Assembly: GCA_021810175.1 (NCBI GenBank)
Contig: JAJZJJ010000040.1
Coordinates: 1 to 11,166, forward strand
Direction: 5' to 3'
DNA length: 11,166 bases
Source: Acidobacteriota bacterium
GTDB lineage: Bacteria; Acidobacteriota; Terriglobia; Terriglobales; Acidobacteriaceae
Part shown: positions 6,902-11,166 of the stretch, in pieces
Position numbering within the stretch: position 1 is the stretch's first letter
Layout: each line of letters opens with the position of its first letter
The notes under the pieces: model-generated
Told to the model about the DNA's origin: nothing
Databases searched by the model: none
The model's input: the letters and a program-made list of their open reading frames with translations, nothing else
Program-made: the position numbers and the translations under genes

Positions 6902-8521
6902 ATGAAGATATTGACTGCAGCGGAGATGCGGGAGACGGATCGAGTTACGGTTGAGGATTACGGTGTAGAGTCGTTTGCACTGATGCGGGCGGCGGGCAGG
7001 GCAGTGGCGCGCTTTGTGCTGCGCGAGTATGCCGGATGTAACCGGATCGTCGTGTTATGCGGCAAAGGCAACAATGGCGGCGACGGCCTGGTAGCCGCGC
7101 ATGATCTGCAACGGGCGGGCAAGCAAGTGACGGTGTTTCTGCTGGGTCATCCGGAGGAGTTGAAGGGCGATGCGCGGCAGGCGTACGAGTTGTGGCGCGG
7201 ATGGCACGGGCGGGTGGAAGTGCTCGATGAGCCGTTGACGCTGGACGGAGAGGCTTTTCAGCAGGCGATGACGCAGGCGGAGCTGTGCGTGGATGCCGTG
7301 GTGGGGACGGGAGTGCGGCCTCCGCTGCGGGGCATGGCCGCGGCGCTGAGGGAGATACTATTGCGGCTGGACGTGCCAGTGGTGGCGGTGGATTTGCCGT
7401 CGGGCTGGGATGCAGATTCGCGGGAATTTGCGGCAAAGGGTGCGTTTCGCGCCGATGCTGTGGTGACGTTTACGGCTCCCAAGCTGGCGCATGTTCTTGG
7501 AAACATGACGGGGCGCACGGGCGGGCCGATGGTGGTGGCGCCGATTGGTTCGCCGGAAGAAGCGGTTCGCTCTGAGCTGCGGCTGACCTGGGCAGGTGCG
7601 TCGAAGGAAATCTTTGACGTGCCGCGGCCAGCGAACGCGCAGAAGGGCATGTATGGGCATGTGCTGGTGGTTGGCGGCGGGCATGGAAAGTCGGGTGCGC
7701 CGGCGATGGCGTCGCTGGCGGCGCTGCGGACGGGTGCCGGGCTGGTGACGGCAGCGGTTCCGGAAGGTGTGTTGCCGCTGGTGGCGGCTGTGACGCCGGA
7801 GCTGATGACGATTCCGCTGGCACAGGGCGTGAAGGGCGAGGTGACTTCGGCGAATCTGGATCCACAGAAAATGCGGGATCTGCTGGCGCGGACGACGGTG
7901 CTGGCGATGGGGCCGGGACTGGGCCAGGAGCCGGAGACCGAGGCGTTCGTGCTGGGGATGCTGGATCGCGCTGCCGAGAGGCCGGAGATTGCGGTGGTGC
8001 TGGATGCCGACGCGCTGAACATAGTGGCGAAGCATAAGGACCGGTTGCGCGGTGCCGGACGGATGATGGTGCTGACGCCGCATCCGGGCGAGATGGGGCG
8101 GCTGGCGGGGATTTCGACGAGAGAGGTGCAGGCTGACCGCGAGACGCTGGCGCGGCGCTTTGCGCAGGAACACAAGGTGACACTGGTGCTGAAAGGATGG
8201 CGCACGCTGATTGCGCATCCGGATGGAACGGTGGCGGTGAATACGACGGGGAATCCGGGGATGGCGAAGGGCGGCAGCGGGGATATTTTGACAGGGATGG
8301 TTGCGGCGTCGCTGGCGCAGCATCGTGCCCAGGGGAAGAGAGCGGTGGAAGCGGCGGTCTATCTGCACGGGCTGGCCGCGGATTTTGCCCTGCGGGAGCT
8401 GGATGAACATACGTTGCTGGCGACCGATACGGTGGCGCATCTGGCGCGCGCTTTTCGGTTCAGCGCAAAAGACGAGGCAGGGTACACCTGGATGGAGGGA
8501 TTGCCGCAGGCGCACGGATGA
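6902..8521 (+). CDS. nnr: Bifunctional NAD(P)H-hydrate epimerase / ADP-dependent NAD(P)H-hydrate dehydratase
   Basis: This cytoplasmic repair enzyme rescues hydrated NADH/NADPH. The N-terminal YjeF_N domain (about 1-225) interconverts R and S NAD(P)HX; the C-terminal ribokinase-like domain (about 240-520) dehydrates S-NAD(P)HX using ADP. N-domain landmarks are CGKGNNGGDG (53-62), the acidic residue in VDAVVGTG (130-137) and VDLPSGWDAD (163-172). C-domain landmarks are VLVVGGGHGKSGAP (254-267), AMGPGLGQ (335-342), LDADALN (367-373), TPHPGEMGRL (392-401) and NTTGNPGMAKGGSGDILTG (447-465). At 539 residues it is the usual fused length. The ATG at 6902 is preferred; a GTG at 6899 directly precedes it. 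The ribosome site is weak (TAAGAG). It overlaps tsaE by ATGA, implying coupled translation; nnr-tsaE adjacency is also known in E. coli (yjeF-yjeE). Confidence 0.96.
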   Translation: MKILTAAEMRETDRVTVEDYGVESFALMRAAGRAVARFVLREYAGCNRIVVLCGKGNNGGDGLVAAHDLQRAGKQVTVFLLGHPEELKGDARQAYELWRGWHGRVEVLDEPLTLDGEAFQQAMTQAELCVDAVVGTGVRPPLRGMAAALREILLRLDVPVVAVDLPSGWDADSREFAAKGAFRADAVVTFTAPKLAHVLGNMTGRTGGPMVVAPIGSPEEAVRSELRLTWAGASKEIFDVPRPANAQKGMYGHVLVVGGGHGKSGAPAMASLAALRTGAGLVTAAVPEGVLPLVAAVTPELMTIPLAQGVKGEVTSANLDPQKMRDLLARTTVLAMGPGLGQEPETEAFVLGMLDRAAERPEIAVVLDADALNIVAKHKDRLRGAGRMMVLTPHPGEMGRLAGISTREVQADRETLARRFAQEHKVTLVLKGWRTLIAHPDGTVAVNTTGNPGMAKGGSGDILTGMVAASLAQHRAQGKRAVEAAVYLHGLAADFALRELDEHTLLATDTVAHLARAFRFSAKDEAGYTWMEGLPQAHG

Positions 8522-8994
8522 GTAAGAACACAGAAACAGTTACGTTTTCGACGCAGAGCGCCGAGGAGACGATTGCCGCCGGGCATAAGATAGCGGCCAA
8601 GCTGAGGCCGCCGCTGCTGCTGATTCTGCGTGGAGACCTGGGAGCTGGCAAGACGACGCTGGTGAAGGGAATTGCCGAAGCTTATGGTGCAGCCCAGGCC
8701 GACGAGGTGACGAGTCCGACGTTTACGCTGCTGCACGAGTTTTTGGGGACGCTGGATGGAACTGCGGGCGGAGCGCAGGTGCTGCTATGCCATCTGGATC
8801 TCTATCGCGTGGATGACGAGCGGCAGCTGGCGGCCATTGGTCTGGATGAGATGCCTGCGCCGGAGTCGATTGTGCTGGTGGAGTGGGGCGAGAAGTTTGC
8901 TGCGCTGATGGCGCGGTGCGATGGCGAGATTGTGGTGAAGTCGCTGGGCGGGGACGCGCGCGAGATTACGCTGAAGCTGCGCGGGCAAGCCTGA
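8518..8994 (+). CDS. tsaE: tRNA t6A37 biosynthesis ATPase TsaE
   Basis: TsaE is the small P-loop ATPase that works with TsaB and TsaD to form N6-threonylcarbamoyladenosine at position 37 of ANN-decoding tRNAs. Its 158 residues match the family length. The Walker A motif is GDLGAGKTT (39-47). Further family signatures are TSPTFTLLHEF (65-75), HLDLYRV (92-98) and VEWGEKF (121-127). The start codon overlaps the nnr stop (ATGA), and no strong ribosome site lies close upstream, so reinitiation or coupling is likely. The last codons and the TGA stop (8992-8994) lie inside the first copy of an 18-bp tandem repeat, so the extreme C-terminus (RGQA) may have been shaped by repeat expansion. TsaB and TsaD are not in the window. 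Confidence 0.95.
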   Translation: MSKNTETVTFSTQSAEETIAAGHKIAAKLRPPLLLILRGDLGAGKTTLVKGIAEAYGAAQADEVTSPTFTLLHEFLGTLDGTAGGAQVLLCHLDLYRVDDERQLAAIGLDEMPAPESIVLVEWGEKFAALMARCDGEIVVKSLGGDAREITLKLRGQA

Positions 8995-9034
8995 TCTTGC
9001 GGGCAAGCCTGATCTTGCGGGCAAGCCTGATCTT
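8981..9034. repeat. Perfect threefold 18-bp tandem repeat across the tsaE stop codon
   Basis: The unit GCGGGCAAGCCTGATCTT occurs three times without mismatch or spacer (8981-8998, 8999-9016, 9017-9034), followed by a partial GCG. Each unit, with the first bases of the next, contains GCAAG and CTTGC arms around a 6-base centre, so each can form a small hairpin on either strand. The first copy holds the tsaE stop codon. The period is a multiple of three, so each later copy carries a TGA in the tsaE frame. Confidence 0.9.
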
Positions 9035-9044
9035 GCGATTCGCC

Positions 9045-9224
9045 CTAGTGGCGCGTTATGGCGTGCCGAGGGCCATCCTTTTCAGCACGTATACGCGCCT
9101 GGCTGGCTTCCATCGCTCGGAGGTACTGGTATCCAGTGACCGTGATGGCGGACATACTGATGAGTGTGATGATGGAGCCGATGGCTCCAAAGACCAACGG
9201 GATGTGAGCCGAGAGGAACGTCAT
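9045..9224 (-). CDS. Small single-pass membrane protein, hypothetical
   Basis: A 59-residue frame runs from ATG (9224-9222) to TAG (9047-9045). I do not recognise a family. The translation has the look of a real small protein. A polar start (MTFLSAHIP) leads into a strongly hydrophobic stretch (VFGAIGSIITLISMSAITV, about residues 11-29). Then comes an aromatic interface (GYQYLR) and a basic/polar tail ending in HAITRH. This suggests a single helix with a cytoplasmic C-terminus. No strong ribosome site is seen; a 9-codon frame (9250-9221) ends with TGA overlapping this ATG, so coupled translation is possible. It lies downstream of the ffh terminator on the same strand, so it needs its own start or read-through. 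Its transcript would continue into the 18-bp repeats, whose hairpins could end it. It faces tsaE convergently. Confidence 0.45.
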   Translation of the reverse strand: MTFLSAHIPLVFGAIGSIITLISMSAITVTGYQYLRAMEASQARIRAEKDGPRHAITRH

Positions 9225-9250
9225 GGCAGAAGTCTCGCTTTCTGAAACAT
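9221..9250 (-). other. Possible 9-codon upstream ORF overlapping the small membrane gene
   Basis: ATG at 9250-9248 opens a frame reading MFQKARLLP and stops at TGA 9223-9221. That stop overlaps the ATG of the 59-residue gene (ATGA). This is the arrangement of a translationally coupled leader, but there is no ribosome site evidence and chance is not excluded. Confidence 0.25.
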
Positions 9251-9305
9251 AGATGCACTCAAAATACGATTAGACGCGAGAAATTGGATGGGTGATATAC
9301 GAGAA

Positions 9306-9346
9306 ATGAAAAAGCGGCCTTCCGGGTGGGGGGCCGCTTTATTCAT
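9306..9346. terminator. Bidirectional intrinsic terminator between tsaE side and ffh
   Basis: AAAGCGGCC (9311-9319) pairs perfectly with GGCCGCTTT (9332-9340) around a 12-base loop, and flanking ATGAA/TTCAT can extend the stem past one bulge. On the minus strand the stem is followed by a run of five T (CTTTTTCATTT), fitting the end of the ffh transcript. On the plus strand it is followed by TTTATTCATTT, so it can also stop rightward transcription from nnr-tsaE. Confidence 0.8.
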
Positions 9347-9419
9347 TTCGGCGTGGGACGGATGACGGCTGCGTCAGGGCGATTTCGGAGTCGCGATATC
9401 CATTTTGAGGATTTTCAGG

Positions 9420-9447
9420 GGCGATGCTCCTTGCCGGCGGCATCGCC
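9420..9447. repeat. Perfect 8-bp hairpin in the ffh 3' region
   Basis: GGCGATGC (9420-9427) and GCATCGCC (9440-9447) are perfect inverted arms around a 12-base centre. The stem begins about 42 bases after the ffh stop codon, between the gene and its terminator. It has no U-tract and no assigned role; a transcript-stabilising structure is possible. Confidence 0.5.
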
Positions 9448-9489
9448 TGGAAGGTTGTGACTTCGGCGCAGAGTTATCCTTGAGTCACT

Positions 9490-10869
9490 CTAGCGGCCCG
9501 AGCCGCGCATGCCACTCATCATGCCCATGGCGCGGCGCTGCAGGACATTGCCCTTGCCGATGCCCTTGAACATTTTGCGCATCTGGGCGTACTGGCGGAG
9601 GAGTTGGTTGACCTCCTGCACGGTGGTTCCGGAGCCGTTGGCAATGCGCCTGCGGCGCGAGCCTGAGATGACTTCGTGGTGGTTGCGTTCGTAGGGCGTC
9701 ATGGAGTTGATGATGGCTTCGACGCGGTTGAACTGCTTTTCGTCGACCTGGTCTGCCATTTGCTGCATGCCGGAAAAGGGGCCGACGGAGGGAAGCATCT
9801 TCATGATGCTTTGGAGCGAGCCCATTTTGCGGATCTGGCGGAGCTGGTCGCGGAAGTCTTCGAGGGAGAAGCCGTCGCCGGAGAGCGCCTTGCGGGCGAA
9901 CTCTTCGGACTTCTTCTTGTCGAGGGTGGATTCTGCCTTCTCGATGAGTGACATGATGTCGCCCATGCCGAGGATGCGGCTGACGATGCGGTCAGGGTGG
10001 AAGGGCTCAAAAGCGTCAGGTTTCTCGCCGGTACCGATGAACTTGACGGGCTGGCCGGTAACGTGGCGGATGGAGAGGGCAGCGCCGCCGCGGGCGTCGC
10101 CGTCCATTTTGGTGAGGACGGTGCCGGTGAGGGCGAGCTGCTTGTGAAATTCTTCAGCGGAGCGGACGGCGTCCTGGCCGGTCATGGCGTCGGCAACGAA
10201 GAGGATCTCCTGCGGATTGAGGAGGGCCTTGAGGCGCGTCATTTCGTCCATGAGGTCGGAGTCGACGTGTAGGCGGCCGGCGGTATCGACGATGAGGGTA
10301 TCGCAGCCGGTGATGACGGCTTCGCGGCGGGCCTCTTTAGCGAGGCGCTCGACGAGCGGGGTGCCGGCGGGTTCGCCCTTGGTATCGCCCTCGTAAAGCT
10401 TCGCCTTGATGGAGTTGGCGACGACCTTTAGCTGCTCGCGGGCGGCGGGGCGATAGACGTCGACCGAGACGAGCATGGGACGGTGGCCACCTTTTTGCAG
10501 CCATGCGGCCAGCTTGCCGGAGGTGGTGGTTTTACCGGAGCCCTGCAAGCCCGCCATAAGAATGACCGTGGGTGGGCGCGAGGCGAACTGGAAGCGCGCG
10601 GTGTCTTTGCCGAGGAGGGCGACGAGCTCGTCGCGAACGATCTTGATGACCTGCTCGGTGGGCGAAAGGGAGGTCATGACCTCCTGGCCGAGGGCCTTTT
10701 CGCGGATGTGCTCGATGAGCTCCTTCGCGACGTTGAGGTTGACATCTGCTTCGAGCAGGGCGACGCGGATTTCGCGCAGGGCTTCCTGAATGTTTTCTTC
10801 AGTAACGGTTCCCTGACCGCGTAGATTCTTGAATGCGCGCTGTAGTTTTTCGGAAAGATTTTCAAACAT
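9490..10869 (-). CDS. ffh: Signal recognition particle GTPase Ffh (SRP54)
   Basis: Ffh binds 4.5S RNA and hydrophobic signal sequences emerging from the ribosome, then docks with FtsY to deliver membrane proteins. The 459 residues show the full N-G-M order. The helical N domain spans about 1-90. The G domain spans about 100-295, with GLQGSGKT (107-114), DVYRPAA (137-143), DTAGR (195-199), TKMD (253-256) and GTGEK (279-283). The methionine-rich M domain spans about 325-459, with the RNA-binding signature SRRRRIANGSGT (404-415) and Met-rich helices through MGMMSGMRGSGR. The ATG at 10869 fits the conserved MFENLSEKLQ start; the ribosome site is modest (AAAGAGA). It is monocistronic and divergent from the tRNA-fMet gene, and the spacer (10870-11034) shows no clear promoter for it by eye. 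It ends before the terminator at 9306-9346. Confidence 0.98.
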   Translation of the reverse strand: MFENLSEKLQRAFKNLRGQGTVTEENIQEALREIRVALLEADVNLNVAKELIEHIREKALGQEVMTSLSPTEQVIKIVRDELVALLGKDTARFQFASRPPTVILMAGLQGSGKTTTSGKLAAWLQKGGHRPMLVSVDVYRPAAREQLKVVANSIKAKLYEGDTKGEPAGTPLVERLAKEARREAVITGCDTLIVDTAGRLHVDSDLMDEMTRLKALLNPQEILFVADAMTGQDAVRSAEEFHKQLALTGTVLTKMDGDARGGAALSIRHVTGQPVKFIGTGEKPDAFEPFHPDRIVSRILGMGDIMSLIEKAESTLDKKKSEEFARKALSGDGFSLEDFRDQLRQIRKMGSLQSIMKMLPSVGPFSGMQQMADQVDEKQFNRVEAIINSMTPYERNHHEVISGSRRRRIANGSGTTVQEVNQLLRQYAQMRKMFKGIGKGNVLQRRAMGMMSGMRGSGR

Positions 10870-11034
10870 AGCGGGGTCTCTTTCAGTTTATCAGCGGGCA
10901 CGAACCGGAGGGTCACAGGCCGTGCAAAGAGGCGACCCGGATGGGGCGGCACCGACCGGACGATTCTTCTGTCATCGGTGGAAAAGTAACTGATATATGT
11001 GCAAATGTGGCGGAAATGCCTGTAAATCCGAGGT

Positions 11035-11063
11035 TTGACCGACCCCGCCGCGATTGTTAATAT
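11035..11063 (+). promoter_or_regulatory. Strong promoter of the initiator tRNA
   Basis: TTGACC (11035-11040) and TAATAT (11058-11063) are spaced 17 bp apart, and TGT before the -10 box forms an extended -10. The usual start point, seven bases after the -10 box, would be 11070. The mature tRNA begins at 11069, so a 5' leader would be at most a few bases. Confidence 0.75.
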
Positions 11064-11068
11064 CAAGT

Positions 11069-11145
<77 letters not shown>

Positions 11146-11166
11146 TTTAGGGGAAGGCCAACCGAT

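Noticed and set aside
7358..8515. Minus-strand 385-codon frame opposite nnr
   Set aside because: It is an Arg/His/Gln-rich shadow of nnr without domain features.
8981..9034. Tandem repeat considered as a minimal CRISPR array
   Set aside because: The units are contiguous with no spacers, only 18 bp long, and no cas gene is present.
8883..9245. Plus-strand 120-codon frame with RASLIL repeats
   Set aside because: It overlaps tsaE in another frame, and its repeated peptide is only the translation of the 18-bp tandem repeat.
9339..9443. Minus-strand 34-codon frame (starting MPPARSIAP) after ffh, ending at the terminator stem
   Set aside because: It is short and polar, has no identified ribosome site, and contains nothing that distinguishes it from chance.

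Overview
The window is a GC-rich bacterial chromosomal segment made mostly of housekeeping genes. The gene styles (a single-chain alpha-beta fused 2-oxoacid dehydrogenase E1, a membrane pyrophosphatase, a fused Nnr, short hairpin-rich intergenic repeats) are most like the soil Acidobacteriota (Terriglobia/Acidobacteriaceae type). That assignment is an inference from gene style, not from a search.

Layout, left to right: (1) 1-91 holds three consecutive hairpins that look like a dispersed repeat or the debris of an element. (2) 410-1630 (+) encodes a 12-helix MFS transporter with visibly lower GC than its neighbours. (3) 1787-1877 is a convergent intergenic stretch with two strong inverted repeats. 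(4) 1899-4079 (-) encodes a 726-residue fused E1 alpha-beta subunit of a 2-oxoacid dehydrogenase complex. (5) 4080-4418 is a divergent promoter region; on its hppA side it holds a good sigma70-like promoter followed by a structured leader. (6) 4419-6680 (+) encodes the proton-pumping pyrophosphatase HppA, closed by a textbook terminator. (7) 6902-8994 (+) is a two-gene operon, nnr-tsaE, with an ATGA overlap. (8) 8981-9034 is a perfect threefold 18-bp tandem repeat across the tsaE stop codon. (9) 9045-9224 (-) is a probable 59-residue single-helix membrane protein. (10) 9306-9346 is a bidirectional terminator. (11) 9490-10869 (-) encodes Ffh, the SRP GTPase. (12) 11069-11145 (+) is an initiator tRNA-fMet with its promoter immediately upstream.

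Functionally the set covers central carbon oxidation (E1), PPi-driven ion pumping (HppA), repair of damaged NAD(P)H (Nnr), tRNA t6A37 modification (TsaE), co-translational membrane targeting (Ffh) and translation initiation (tRNA-fMet). There is no CRISPR array, phage module, toxin-antitoxin pair, biosynthetic cluster or intact transposase. I see no clear new multi-gene system. The items most worth a second look are the hairpin and tandem-repeat structures, the small membrane ORF with a 9-codon upstream ORF, the structured hppA leader, and the U1:A72 initiator tRNA whose promoter leaves almost no 5' leader.
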